Positions 1 through 13,565 of a DNA stretch of 64,000 nt are shown here, in pieces; position 1 is the stretch's first letter, and each line of letters opens with the position of its first letter. This DNA is from Pseudoscleropodium purum (taxonomy: Eukaryota; Streptophyta; Bryopsida; Hypnales; Brachytheciaceae): contig OZ017796.1 in NCBI GenBank assembly GCA_963969395.1, positions 42,026,243 to 42,090,242 on the forward strand, in the 5' to 3' direction. The translations under genes and the position numbers were made by a program. The notes under the pieces are model-generated. The model was given only the letters and a program-made list of their open reading frames with translations. It did no database searches and was not told where the DNA came from.

Positions 1-2733
1 GATGGTGCAATAGCAAATTAGTAAGGGTATTCAAATTTTCCAGACACTGCTCAGCTTTGTCTTATCACCTTAAAAATTAGTGTTACACTTCAACCTGCAC
101 TAAACTAACATAGTTTGACTTTCGTGAATTACCGTCACATGCACTCAAGGATGAATCAGTGTACCTTGACAACTGGAAATTTTAGAGAAGATTGTACACA
201 GGTTTACAGATTTGCCATGGACTAATTTTTTTATTTTTTATTTTTTAATAAATAATATATTAAATTCAAAATATACTTTCGCCCTACTTTAATTAGTCGG
301 TATCTCAAAACTTTTGAAAATGAGGGTAACGCGCTCGTCGGATAAGTTGGTGCAGTGGCTAGCAGTAGTGTAGCTCTGAGAGGTGCCAGATTCACCTGCA
401 ACTTATCATTGCAGTATGGTGTAGGACACGTCTGTGAAATTGTCAGGCGACACATTATGTCAACCGGCGGTAGACTAAAGTCTATGGCAAGGACCAAGTG
501 GCTCTGTGTGTACTGCCGAAAAGCAGTCCTTTTTGATATCACTCAGTTCAGGCGCACATGATTAAGCTTAAGTTAGTAATGGGGTTTTCGAGCATTGTGA
601 GTTTGTAATAAGATGAGAATACACTATGTTATGGTGCTGCATGGAAACCGGAAACCTCATCATATGAAAGATGGCCTTGGGGTTTTCAGAACCCTTTTCA
701 TACTTGAACACCTTGTGACTTAACAGAGTGACAGTAAGAGAGAGGAACACAGGACGTGGTATTAGAGAAGGTTGACACTAACGGGGTCTGGGTGTGCAAA
801 TCATGTCATGTAGACTTCTGTTGATTACATACCGCATCATGGGCACACTTCACGTAGAGTTTCGCCACACAGTTTCCTTGTTTCTCGCTTCTATGAGAGA
901 TGATTTTTGTGATGTGGTTTGTAGACATTTTCAGCACTTTCTCTTCACGAGGTCTGTTTGGAATCCTAGAATTATGATTACACGTCCAAGTTCAATTCTG
1001 AATTCCTTTTCCTTTGTCCGAAGTGTTGGAAACCGGGGTTTGAAACTCTTTGTTAGTTCCTGCTGCAGAAGCTCTTGTCAAGTAGAAGGTGCACAATTGA
1101 CTAACCTGTTCCAAAATGTTGCGGTATCTGGTTGCAGATGCTCATTCAGACACTTGGAAGTGCAACCAAGGAGAGGTCGAGTATTGGTTGAGGGACAGCT
1201 AAAGAAATCAGAATAATTGTTCTGTTTCCGGAACACAAGAGGTAACCATGTCATGTTTAAACCCAGTGTCAAGTTATAGGAATTTCTGAAAATGCCGGGC
1301 TTGAGAAAAAGGAATATCATATGATCGGAAACATTCAGTAATGAAGTGAGAAGTCGACAAATGGATAGTGAAAAGGGTGCAAATTTCTTGTGTTATCAGA
1401 ACCCCACAAATCCCCCTGTGGCTAGAGTCATGTCTTACACTTTGTCCGTTGCCAAGGCTACGAATTCATATCGATAGTCGAAGCCATTTGCAATGTAAAC
1501 TTCCATGTGGATATTTGGAATAAACCGTTGCAAGATATGTTTCGGGTAGATACGGTTAGTGATCGTCAGGCTGCCTGGGTCTTTAGGCGTTTGATTTCGT
1601 TAAAACTTCTTTCTGGTGTCATTTTTCTTTTGCGCTCAGATGATTGAAACTGGTTAAGGTAGAGACAACCAGAATCGACACTCTTGCTGTTAAAATTTTT
1701 ACATGCGAATGTTGGCGACTGTAAGAAAACATTTTTTTGGATACCGAAGCTAAAGGAATGAAGTGTGAAATTTGTATTAGGAGATGTAATCTGAAATGAT
1801 TGAGGGGATTTTGGCCAGCTGATCAAGGGAGGCTTTTTGGTGTCAGTGTTAAACTGCTCCGTTTATTGGCCTTGCGGACCAGCAATTTGGTGTTCAGCGG
1901 AAGCCGTGTCGGGATTTTAGAAGTTCCTCATAGCTGAACACCTTGGTTTTATCTGATTAATTCCGAGTTTTCATCATTACCACACCAAATCCTTAGAATG
2001 CCTTCGATCCTGATTTATAGAATCCATAGTGTCGCTGAATTCATCGTCTAAAAGAGCGGATGAGACATGAGTTGAATACTTTGATTTCCCCAGTGAGTAG
2101 TTCTCCAAATCCCGAGTCAAACCCCTATTCACTCTAAATTTTGCTGCATTTCTCAATATAGAAAGTTGAGATTGCACCCACCGAGGATCCAACACGAGCT
2201 CCTTGGACACTAGTTTGAATTGTGAAAGCCGTATTTCCAGCTTGACACCACAAACTCTTTTCTAGTACCTGTCCATTGGTGTCAAAAACTTTCAGGGCAC
2301 ACAGGAATTCCTACCACATTTCAGTCCGACGTTACCGACAACGGAACGTCTCCACTTATCGTCATATTCGATAAATCTGGCACTTACTCCGATGGAAATC
2401 CAAAATCTTGATCTACACCTTATGTTTTCGAAGTGTATGAACGTCTCAACACTGTCACTATGAATTGCACAATTTCAACGAATTTCACGGCAATTGATGC
2501 ACTCAGAGCTTAACCATGGACGAAATTGTGTTTGTTCACGTTCTAGACCTCACATATCAGAGCTCTTTAGTTTCGAATGTCGCATCATAGCCGCTCTGAA
2601 TTACCTGCTTTCAACGACTTTTACTACAATTCATGCCCTAGATTCATCTCAGAGCTTATCGAACACACCCTGCTCTAATCCATTTCTGTTTGTGCGAGCA
2701 GGAGAACTATTAATCTTGATTTGAGTTTCCACG
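1..2733. other. 5' flank of receptor kinase gene 1
   Basis: No gene seen. The stretch is collinear with 16,690-19,445 and 35,450-38,371. Its longest ORF (794-1216) is not kept in the other copies. The sequence just before the ATG is a pyrimidine-rich run ending in an AG (TGCGAGCAG, about 2,694-2,702) that is also present before genes 2 and 3. It could be the acceptor of a 5'-UTR intron, but no donor can be fixed. No convincing TATA element was identified. Confidence 0.5.
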
Positions 2734-5700
2734 ATGACGCGGCCCTCGCCGCCCTTCCTAGTTCTCACACTAGTAGCAGCAGCAATCCTAACCCTAACTT
2801 CGCCATCAGTCTTCGCTCAGTCTGCTCCTTCACAAGCCGACTTCCTCAGCATCGACTGCGGCGCCACCATTGCCTACACCGACCCCGTCAGCGGCATCAA
2901 CTGGGTCCCCGACGGCAACTACACTTCAGTCGGCACCAACGTGGCGTCTGTCCCAGGAGGCACCGCCACTGCCAACAACCAGGAGGTTCAAACGCTCCGT
3001 TACTTCAAAGACGCTCGGAAGAAGTTCTGCTACGAGCTTCCCGTGGTGGCCAACCAGACGTACTTGATCGCTGCGTCGTTCTGGTATGGGAACTATGATG
3101 CGCTCGATAAGCCGCCTGTGTTTAACATGGCGATCGATGCCACGGAGGTGCTGCCAATTGATATGGTTAATGCGACTAGTATCACGCGGAGGGAGTATGT
3201 GAGGAGAGTGGGACTGGAGCAGACGAGTATGTCGGTGTGTTTTTATCAGGACCCGTCGTCGTTGACAACACCGTTTGTGTCATCGATTGAATTGAGGCTG
3301 TTGGATCCAGTTGCCTATGTCCAGCCGTGGCTCGATGATGGGAACTTCTTGACGTCGGTGCTTCGGCAAGACTTCGGGGGGGCCAAGAAGTTGAGGTGAG
3401 TGTGCTCTTTGCCGAAAAGCTTTAAGTTCTACCGTGGGTTAAGAATGAAATAGGCCAGAGAGAACGTCAATTTCGTTAAAAATGGTACGATTCCAACTCC
3501 GAAAATTGTGACTTGTTTGTACGTATAGGTCTATAATCTGGGACAGTCAGGATTTATGTTTCAAAAATTTAACGAAATTGACGTTAAAAGCATGAAACTA
3601 AGAAAACTTGATTTTAGACACGATTTGTTCGTATTTTGTTTCTTTCGTCAATATACTCTTCATTGCACAGGTACCTTTAATCTTTTGGGTAAATCAAAAT
3701 GGGATTTGTGGTCTTTTCTGGTTTCGTGCTGGGGTCGTGACTCGTGAGGCTTTGGTGACCTGAGGTGGCTTTACTTTAACTTAGGAAAAGTCGAAATGCA
3801 CGCTTATAAGATCATGTGTGATCGTTGATCTTATATCAGAACTCGTACCCGAGTCACATACACACATCAGAACTCGTACTAGAGCCGTGCAAGAACGCGT
3901 TTTAGAGCTGGAAGCAGTGTGTGTCTGTTCAAACAGGGCAAGTTTTTGATCTGGCTTGGGAAATGTTAATTGTGTGTATGGAATGCAGATATCCAGATGA
4001 TGCATATGACCGGGTATGGACTCCATGGACCATAGATGGAACAACACCAATATCGACAACAGCGAGTATAGATGGTCGGAATCTGGGAATTATGGCTCCG
4101 CAAACAGTGCTGCAAACCGCCATAACCCCAACCAACCTTTCCAACCTTGTTATACCTTACTACGGATCTTCCACTCCTATCCCCTGCGTGTTTTACTTGT
4201 ACTTCGCCGAGATTTCAGCCACCGCCACTGCTACTTCCAGGGCGTTCAATGTCAGCATTCCAAATGACACTCCCCTTGTTGACACCCCGGTCAATATTTT
4301 TACTGATGCGGGGGGTGTCAACAAGGCCAATGTAAAATACTGGCGAAACATGACATTGACATCCACCTCGGTCGTGACATTCAAATTAACTGATCCTCCG
4401 ACTGTTGACGGTCCCCTTGTCAATGGGGCCGAACTGTTAGCGAAGTTTCCGGAATTGACACAACCTACTAATGCCAGTGATGGTAGGTCACTCTCCCCCA
4501 TTTGAACGGTAGTGATCAATAGGCTGGGGTGGGAGAGCTTCCAAATTTAGAATGCAAGTTTTCGCTGTTCCTAGTTTGATCCCCTCGTGATTCTGAGACC
4601 AAGATCTTGTTTCCAATCACTTGTCCCTGCGTAGGATTTTCAAGTTTTGAATGGAATTACCTCTATTTTGGGAACCAGAAGCTGATCCCCCCAGCCTCAT
4701 ATGTTGAAGGATATGTTTCGATTGTGTACTGAAGTTTGTGTTTCTGCTTTATGTTCAGCTGCTGCGCTGGAGACCATCAAGGTGGCTCTATCGTTGACTA
4801 GTTGGTCTGGGGACCCCTGTTTGCCGGTCCCGTATGACTGGATCACATGCAGTGCTGGAACTTCTCCGAATGTGCTCACAGTGTAAGACTTCTGTGGAAC
4901 TGCTTTTGGGTGAGGGATGAAACTCTGTTCAAGGTCGTATGCAGGCTTCAGCTTGAGCCTGGGCAACCTTTTGTTAATAGCACCAGGGTTTTTTCATTGT
5001 TGAAGATTACTGATTGAATACTTGTTGGTTGCGTTTTTCAGGAAATTAAGTGGTTACAATCTTACAGGCGAGATTCCCGTTGCATTTTCGCAGTTAACTT
5101 CTCTTACGTCTTTGTAAGTGTTTTGCACCCGAACTGTTGGGTTAGGGGAATTTCCTTATGTAAAGAAGTTCAATTTTAAGCATATCAGGGCCATGGTACT
5201 AGTGTCCAGAGAGAATAAATAGGGTTTGTCATTGTTTGCCTGCAATTTCAATTTCATCTCCTGTCTATTGTTTTTAGGCCTTAACCCTTGCAATTCTCAG
5301 CCCCAGAATCTCAAAGTATTTCAGAGATTTCACACTGCTTTACCGTAATTACTTCCATTCACAGAGCACTAGACAGTCTTTGAGAAGAGTGAAACCAAAT
5401 CAAGGGGTTCCAAGTTGAATGTGTTTTTGTGGTGTTGTATGCAGGGACCTTTCAGATAACAGTTTAAGCGGTTCTATTCCTGATTCTCTGGGAAATCTTC
5501 CAGCATTAACAGAACTGTAAGTGCTTCCCCCGTCTCCTCGAATCTAGCATGCTGATCTTCTATAGCTAATGTATCACACGCAACAAAGAATTGATAAATA
5601 ATTCGATTTCCTGACTTTTTATACTCCAATTTACTTAGCGAATGGTTCAGAAACAAGCTCCTAACTCTGCTCCATGAAACTGACCACTCCACTTCTCGTA

Positions 5701-8700
5701 CATATTTTATCAGAATCCTCACCAACAACAATCTCACTGGGACAGTCCCCACAGGCTTGACAAGGCCAGATCTGACGTTGGAGTAAGCACCTTAACCTCT
5801 TCTCTTTCGCAAATTTCCGACCCATAAGAGTTTCATAAACTGTAGTGACCATCAGATTCGTCCAAATCTTGAACGTCTCCATAACTTGGCACGTTTTTCA
5901 AATCTCCAAATCTATTCCGGTCTGAGCTTTTACATGTCTGAGCACTTTGATGTCAAAATTTCTATGCTTTGCCACAAACCATTTCAACGAACATGACCGT
6001 AGGTACACCGGAGCACTGAAAAGTCCTAAATTTCGGCACTAAAATTGACCAAAGTAACGAATACTGTGAAGTCAGAAGTTAAACCTTGCTGTTTGATTGA
6101 AACCTGTTCTCTAGTGTTGGATTCAGTCAGTATTGAGCCCTTGTGTTGGCTCGTTTGTGAATGAAAACCCCGTGTGTAATTTTCAGCTCTGAAATGGGCC
6201 AAAATTACGAATACTGTAAATTTAGGAGATACCCTGGTCACGCTGCCTGATGGGATCCTACAGCGTTGGTTTGATCAATACTGAGCCTTATCGTTTGCTT
6301 GCATGTCCATATTCTTTAGCATTAGCTTGAGCAGTTATTGAGCCATCTGTTGCGTTGGCTTGCTTGTGCACACAGCATCCGAGGCAACCCCGTGTGCAAC
6401 TGTTCTCCAGGCATTTCCCCCTCGAGTCCCACCACTCCCACGAGTACCAAGAAGAAGTCGTCCAACACGGGTGTGATAGCGGGCGTGGTGGGCGGCATAC
6501 TGGGTGTGGTGTTGATCGGAGCTTTCCTGCTCGTCTTCTGTTGCATTCGGAAACATAAGAAGGCGAAGGCGGACAAATTAATGGACCTACCCAACCACCA
6601 TGTCAGTAATGGTGCTGGGGGCATGAACAACGGAGCTGTGGCGATGGCGAACGGGAGCGTGCAAGGGGCGAAGGCTTACTCGTTTGCGGAGGTGACGTCC
6701 GCCACGCAGAATTTCAGCAGGAAAATTGGAGAAGGAGGATTCGGGCCTGTGTACTACGGCAAGCTGGGGGGCCGAGAAGTGGCGGTCAAGGTCTCGGATG
6801 CCAATTCTCGACAAGGGGTTAATGAATTCAACAATGAGGTGCAGACTCCATTCCTTCTTCTTTTAATTTATCCCTCTCAAATTTTTATGCCTAGAGTTTT
6901 CCAACTTCTTAATTAATTAATGTTTAGTCCCTTCATAACCATGCCAAGGCTTGTTTGTCAGCACTCAGAGCTGGACTCGCTTGAGTTACGGGTTTTGGCG
7001 CTCTCTGTGACTCTCTCTCTCTCCTGTCCAGCAACATTCAAATCATATTCTGTGCTTTGTTTATGGGAGTCCTAATTAATTTTGAATTGTTTCTGGCCAG
7101 GTACAACTGCTATCAAGAGTGCACCACAAGAATCTGGTTTCACTGGTGGGATACTGCCTTGAAAGCAAGAATCAAATGCTTGTGTACGAGTTTTTGCACA
7201 GGGGCACTGTTCGTGAACACCTCTATGGTACGCCATCTATATTGACTTGGAATCTGGTGTCCAATAACGGAGCACGTTGAGTGCTCATAGTTTCAATTTT
7301 TTACTTTTGAGCATATTCCACTTTTGGATGCATTAAGTGTGCTAGCTGTGTTAAATAGTGTTTTTCTATTGTTTGAACACACGTTTTGTAGTACATGTTT
7401 TCATGCATTACTAAGTACTAAGGAATGTCCACCCAGAATTGTCACTTGAAATGAATTCACTCAGTACGTATATTTCATTTGGTAATTCTGGGTGCAAATA
7501 AGTTTGGAATACTCATTCTCACCCATTTCTGTAATGTAGTTTTGTTGCACTCTGTTTTATTCCTTTACATTTTTCTTCTTTTTGATTTGGCTTGTGTTTA
7601 GCGAAACATGTAGTTGTATTCTTGTAACAGCGGTATGACTTGACAATGCAGGTTCTCCTCTAGCACATCAGGAGCCCTTGGATTGGAAAATGCGGTTGGA
7701 TATTGCTTTGAACTCTGCACAGGGTCTAGAGTATCTTCATGGTGGGTGTACCCCAAATATTATTCACCGTGATGTGAAGAGCAGCAACATCCTCCTCACC
7801 AACAAATATGTGGCCAAGGTGGCTGACTTTGGTCTCTCTAGACTAGGCCCTGAAGATGGACAAGCTTCCCATGTCTCCACCATGGTCAAAGGAACCGCTG
7901 GATACTTGGATCCTGAGTAAGCACACTTGCACTGTTTATTTGAACCTCTTTCTGTTCTCCATTTTATTGTCATATTCCTTTCACCAGCAAAATTCCTCCA
8001 TGGAAACGGCTATAGTGTAACTGTGTCTAACCACAACTCTGACATGGAAAGCAACCTGGAGTGGAGTTGTCTTTCAATTGGCTACAAGAATTTAACATAC
8101 ATCAACTATCCCCATCCTGGGAGGCATGCTTTTTTCAAGATGTGCATACCTTCCAAGATGAAACTGTCGCAGCTTTGAATGCCCATCCTAAGTGCGAGCG
8201 TTTTTGAATTGCTGAGCTAAAACCCTCCACCCAGTTGGCCCAACCTCAAATCTTTACTTTCTGTTGATTGTTTAGCTCTGGGCACATGACTGCCACTCTT
8301 ACAACCCTCTAAAAGCTGCCAATATATCTTTTAGCCAAGATGCCTATCCTGGCGTAGATTTCCCTTCTTAATTTCCTGCTACTAATCTTGCTTCTTTCCC
8401 TCTCTTGTTGCAGGTACTGGTCCACCAACAACTTGACTGAGAAGTCCGACGTGTTCAGCTTCGGCGTGGTCCTGCTGGAGCTTCTCTGCGGCCGCCAGCC
8501 AATCGACAACAGTCTGCAAGATAAGAGCGAGTGGAACCTCAGCGAGAAGGTTCGCAACTCTCTCCAAGCCGGCGACATCGAGAGCATATTGGACCCCGTG
8601 GTGAGGAGCTGTCACCCTAACATGGACAGTGTGTGGAAAGTGGCGGAGGTCGCCATCCAGAGCGTGGAGCCCAAAGGCATGCACCGACCGTTCATGCGAG

Positions 8701-8876
8701 ATGTCGTTCGGGAGCTTCGGGAAGCCATTGTGCTGGAAGGAGGGCACTCACAGGCCTCGTACTCCGATCAGTCGTCGAATATTGTGAACACGGCGCGACC
8801 TGCTCCGCGTGGAGAGGATGTCTCGGTTCCGTCCATGACATATGATCAGTTTGCGATGGGGCCCCAGATGCGGTAG
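2734..8876 (+). CDS. malectin-like LRR receptor kinase (LRR-RLK subfamily I), gene 1
   Basis: Predicted plasma-membrane receptor kinase of 936 aa. Exons: 2734-3395, 3989-4482, 4759-4882, 5042-5113, 5445-5516, 5714-5782, 6376-6838, 7101-7227, 7652-7916, 8414-8876; all joins keep frame and use GT-AG introns. Residues 1-29 form a signal peptide ending near VFAQ. About 35-385 is a malectin-like domain (starts FLSIDCGA, later YDRVW and YLYFAEI). WSGDPC (401-406) precedes three LRRs (427-497). A single helix lies at about 530-555. The kinase has GEGGFG (616-621), Lys636, HRDVKSSN (733-740, Asp735) and DFG (753-755), so it looks active and RD-type. The architecture and kinase motifs resemble Arabidopsis At1g67720/At2g37050. 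The start is the ATG shared by all three paralogues. The ligand is unknown. Confidence 0.93.
3463..3585. mobile_element. short MITE relic in intron 1 of gene 1 (GTCAATTTCGTT family)
   Basis: Ends are AACGTCAATTTCGTTAAA and, inverted, AATTTAACGAAATTGACGTT. The equivalent position in genes 2 and 3 holds longer versions, so this is an internally deleted copy of an insertion that predates the duplications. Confidence 0.6.
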
Positions 8877-10754
8877 AGACCGTTGGTTTTAGTAGGACTC
8901 TGGGACGTTCGTTCGTCCCAGAGTAGGACGCTTCTAATCCCCCCGCTCTTAGTTTCGTTGGAAGCTTTCAGGGCTCCAGGGCTCAGTGGCTGCCTCGCTT
9001 GTCTGGAGTGGTGGTGGCAGCCTCGCTTGTCAACAACGAACTGAAAGGAGTTGTGTTTGTGAACACAACTAATCAACTATGTTGTAGGATTTCGAAGAGG
9101 AGTTGGGTTGAAATTCATTGTTTTGTAATATAGCTTGCATTCTCTCCATCCAAGTACGGGCATCCAAATGTTTTTGCTTCATGTTTGCTTGGACCAGTAT
9201 GCGATCCTCCATAATTTTGCAGGCAATTTTCAACGATCCAACCCAATTTGTTACCCATGCAGAGCGATCTGGGAAAAAATTCATTAACTCATGAAATCTC
9301 ACGATGTTTTCTAAAATCTAACTGCATAGACAAAAGCACATTGATTGCACACTAAATATCAAGCTAGTTGCCCTGCTCCAAGGACACATGCACAGCGTCT
9401 TGAACAACAACAGAAAGGATCTGAAGTCAAATACCGTATGTGAAGGTCAGATTCAGACATAAATTAAGTATTTTGGGGAGTGCCTGAATGTTTGGAATAT
9501 TACAAGTGAAATATTACCAACCAATAATAGACTACCACCACCAATTTTAACATGTCTGAATCACTTTGCACGCAAAAAAAAACTATTTCGGCACTCACTT
9601 GCCAAATCAGACCTCCACGTACGGTACTCAATTTCTTGAAGGGTTTTCAAGAACTAAAGCCTCCATATAAATAATGAAGTGTTCACAGATCACTGCCCCT
9701 CGAAAAAGATAAGCAGGACGCCCGGTACTATGTCATTGATCACAAACAGAAGTGGCGCTTAACCTTCCGTGCGTACCCTAAAATTGCGTGAGAATAAACA
9801 AGAAATGACCCCGCAAAACTGAGAAACTCGAGGCACTGTTGCACTACATATACTTTGGTGTGGATTGGACAAGCATCCCTCTTGTAGAAGTCCGTAGTGG
9901 TTCAGGATTATCAGAGAATGCACAGCCTTTAGTCGACTTCGGGACTGAGCGGAAACCCTCAAACTCGGAGCAGATGCCAAGAAGCAAAGGGGACACAAAC
10001 TCTCTCTCAGAATCCTTAAAACGAGTTCACAATGCTGAAGAGCTGTATGGACCCAGAAACGCCAGAGTAGAAGCCTCCCCTGGCCAGTGAGGGCCCGAAG
10101 CTGTCCTAATCTATCTGACTGTCATGGATGTTGTAAGAGCTCGCTCCAGGTCATTATCCAATTCTCTTGCTGATTATGAATGCCACATCCTGAGTAAAGT
10201 AATGCGCGCTGGAGTAATAAAGCTTCCCTCCCTTTGTGTATGATAAACCTTCTGTATGGCCCTTTACTTGCGTATGCGAATTTTATAAATTTGTAGAATA
10301 TCCTCTCAAGTGATTGATTTCTAGCTGAGTCGATAAGTGAACGTCATCGTAAGTATCATGGTAAACTCAAGGTTGCATTAGTTCCCTTGAGAATAAACTA
10401 TTCATTGGGGTTTGGGAACTCTCTTGGGCTCATGTCTTTTGAAGAAATTGTAATTGCACTGCGAAGATTCACTTGTGCTTTCATCGACTGTTGGTATATT
10501 CAATGTGTACTATTTCCTCTCTTCTTTCTCGGGAAGAACTTGCCAAGTCCGACAATGAAGAGGCAATGAAGGGCGTCGAGAATTCAAGGTTTCAAGAGGA
10601 ATCCCACGTTCTTAATACATCAGTATTTTTACCAGGCAGCAGGTGATGTTATAAAAATTTTGCAGAATTACCGGTGTTCTTGAGAGCTTTTATCTGTAGA
10701 AGGGATAAATAATTGTCTCAATCGCATGCTGGGAATAGTACAATGTTCTAGGTC
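8877..10754. other. 3' flank of gene 1
   Basis: No gene seen. Bases 8,930-9,300 match the 3' flank of gene 3 (46,130-46,370), and 9,200-9,880 match that of gene 2 (26,960-27,430). The ORF at 9839-10090 is not conserved in unit 2. No polyadenylation signal can be called with confidence. Confidence 0.5.
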
Positions 10755-11960
10755 TTATTTGAGAGGGGACAGACCCTGGCTCAAGCCTAAGAACGCGTCT
10801 GTTTTCACGACATACTCCTCAATGTCGTGACTCTCAAACATCGCTGCACCAGTATTAATTAGGATCCTCCAGATAGCAGCGAAGAAGACCAACAGTTCTC
10901 AGCTTGTAATTCATGCCGAACCTCAGTACTGCAGGACAAGCGTAAAATATTGATATATTTCTCAAATCAAAGCGTACATCCGATGCCTGATTCCAGTTTC
11001 AACCGTCAAAGATGGTCACGATATGATATTTACCTGAAATTTGCCAAGTCTTCTGTAGCAACAAGTCCCTCTTGGCGCTTCCTCGAGCACAACGTAACTG
11101 CACCACGTCACAGAAGAAGTTCAGACTTCGTAAATTGAACGAATATCAACTTTCAATAAGAAAAATACATTGAATGGGACTAGTCACAGATACGTACCAT
11201 TCCAGCAGAGTCAAGGACAGCATAACTTATGTAGGGTAATTGGTGTGTCTTGTACGCACCTGTGATAAATGTAAGGTACCTCAAGCTCTGACAAAGCCTC
11301 CCTTGCAATCTCGCAGAAAAGAGAAGCCTGCAAATTCAATTAAAATTACGCTTTAAGTAGGGTCATGAACCGTATGCAATAAATCTACGCATTTGAAAGA
11401 CTTTGAGGTTATAGATTATGCACTAACGATCCACAGGGATGCCACTTAACAGCAAACCATGTATAAGGTGGGTACTCCCCAAACCGCCACTTTTTGCTAC
11501 TGAGCCTATTTGCTATTCTTAGACAGGTCAGATTTTCATATGTTCTTGTTGGCAAGTGAAAGGAGGTTTCAACACACCAGAGAACTTGGCATTTGGATAT
11601 TGTATGCAAAAATTATTAAGGAACAAAGTTTGGTTCTATAAGCATTTCTTTCACATAGGTACAAAATTGACTTTGGAGATGTACAAACAGTGTAAATGGC
11701 AATTTAAGGTCAGTAGCACATTTGGTGTACGTACCTTATATGCTCTAGTTACAGAGTAAGTTTAACTCTAAAAGTTATGCAAGCTGAATTTATAAAAAAT
11801 CATTCAACATTATATGTATGAACCAGAAACCACATGAAGTGATTTGTCTAGTAGATTGGACTAATGAGACAATTTCCTGAATGAAACTTGCAAATAAAAA
11901 TCAAGATAAAAATGACCCACCTCATAAGGTAAGCCCCAAAACTCGACTATATGTGGAGCC

Positions 11961-13565
11961 CTGCGAAAACCAGTAAGGACTACCTTGAACAAAAAAATAG
12001 GAGTAGGAGCATAATTGAAATCAAATGAGGAATTGGTCGCTTTTAGTCCTTCGCAAATTGGAATGAACTTATTTGACCTTGAGCATAAAAGAGTAGAAGG
12101 AACAGTTAGTTAACTCTTAAAGGATGAAGGAGTGTCCATAGAAATCATTGACCTCTCGCTTGCCTTTGAGGGAAAACATTGAAATTTTTATTTGCCATTC
12201 ATGATAAAATTTGCAAATTGTGAAGTCATATTTGCAAGTAGAAGTTCCACATTAGGTACCTTAGGAGAGGTGTAGAAGATGAATTAATGTAGTACAAAAA
12301 TAGGGAATCTTTTTTTTTTTACATGCACCCCCAGAAGGACTTGGAGGGATGAACAAGGGGGGTAGTTCACCCCAATCGGATATCATACATTTAACCTTGG
12401 AACACTAGATTGGTCTCCATATAAATCATTTGTCTTGATACCATGTACATTTTTGGATTAAAGAAATGAAAAAGTACTTGTTTGAAGTCAAGCTATTATA
12501 AAAGACCTTCCCTTTTCCCACAAAATTAATTTGGAAGATGAACAATTGTACTTTTGTCTTGCACAACAAGATTTTCAAAAGTTATCCCCAAAAGTGCATT
12601 TTAAGAGAATCTAGAATCCCCTTTTAACTATCACCAAGACCCTAAAAAATAATAAGAATTCAATCAGTATTAATGGGGATTGAACCACATTGAATTGCTT
12701 ATTTGTGCGATTTTAGGTGTAGCTATCTTACTAGTACTAAGATAGCCTCCTTTTAAAACAATCATTTTTAGAGAGCTAATTGCCTTGTCGGTGAAGCTAA
12801 ACCCTTTGAAATAATTTCCAATTTATTTTTGTAGGAAGAAAAGTGAAATTGGCAACTAATTTCAAATTACTTCATTTTTTGGAGACCTTTTGGGAATTAG
12901 TTACAATTTTTTGAAGTTAAAACAAAGTAGTCACCAAAAGCAACCACCTCTTGAAATGTAAATTATTGGTACATTGAAGAAAGTAAAATGTACCTTTGTC
13001 ATGAAAACTTTTAAATCATGGGCACTTTTAGAGTAGACTACTTTACCTCTACTTCTAAAAAAATTGAACAAGAGTATTTATTAGATTTGGATAAATTAAA
13101 AGAATTACTTGAATGAGGACTAACAATGACTAAAATGTTGTTAATTAGTTAAACCTTAAATGTAAAAATTGAGTTTTTTGGCAAACATAGCAATTTTGGG
13201 CAACTCACTATGAATGAAATTTTTATTTACTTTTGCTGAAATTTTCAAACAACTTGTGCTCAAGGAGTAGCTTCAAGGCCCAACAATTTTCATAACTTTT
13301 GACTACACGGTTAAAAAGTAACTAAATGATATGTGATTTTCATTACTTGGTAGACAGCTTGGGCACCTCAAAAAATTTCTTTAAAATTTTTTATTTTAAA
13401 AATAAAAATTTGAAATTGGTTCTCTAAATTTATATATACATAGAAATCTTTGAATCATTCCACTTTGATTAATGAGATGAAAGGTATGAGGAATTTTAGT
13501 TTGTAGGTAGTTATGATTTTTTGAAAGACTCCATACCTACCCTCAAACTAAAACTAAGGAGTTAA
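11961..13565. other. AT-rich transposon debris, no gene
   Basis: Lies within the long intron of the pseudogene. An orphan element end (TTAA then CTCTTAAAGGATGAAG) sits at 12,110. Bases 13,150-13,440 are the reverse complement of sequence split between 31,550-31,695 and 32,771-32,892 and supply the empty site for the element at 31,700-32,766. No coding sequence was recognised. Confidence 0.5.

Larger units (their letters stand above)
1..9880. repeat. segmental duplication, unit 1 (left end outside window)
   Basis: First of three homologous blocks. The window opens inside it: bases 1-100 match about 16,620-16,760 and 35,450-35,600. Collinear similarity to units 2 and 3 runs through the 5' flank, the whole receptor-kinase gene and the 3' flank, and to unit 2 it continues to about 9,880 (compare 27,430). 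Introns and flanks are shared as well as exons, so the copies arose by DNA duplication and not by retroposition. Boundaries are estimates. Confidence 0.8.

Noticed and set aside
340..410. tRNA-like A-box (GGTGCAGTGGCTAGCAG) suggesting a SINE or tRNA
   Set aside because: No proper B-box, no cloverleaf, and not conserved in unit 2.
794..1216. 140-codon ORF in the 5' flank of gene 1
   Set aside because: The homologous DNA at 17,490-17,910 and 36,560-37,210 does not keep the frame, so it is not under coding constraint.
4193..4519. Antisense ORFs over exon 2 (also 21,851-22,204 and 40,392-40,634)
   Set aside because: They are conserved only because the sense malectin-like exon is conserved; no independent motif.
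9839..10090. 83-codon ORF downstream of gene 1
   Set aside because: The homologous sequence in unit 2 (27,390-27,480) does not keep the frame.
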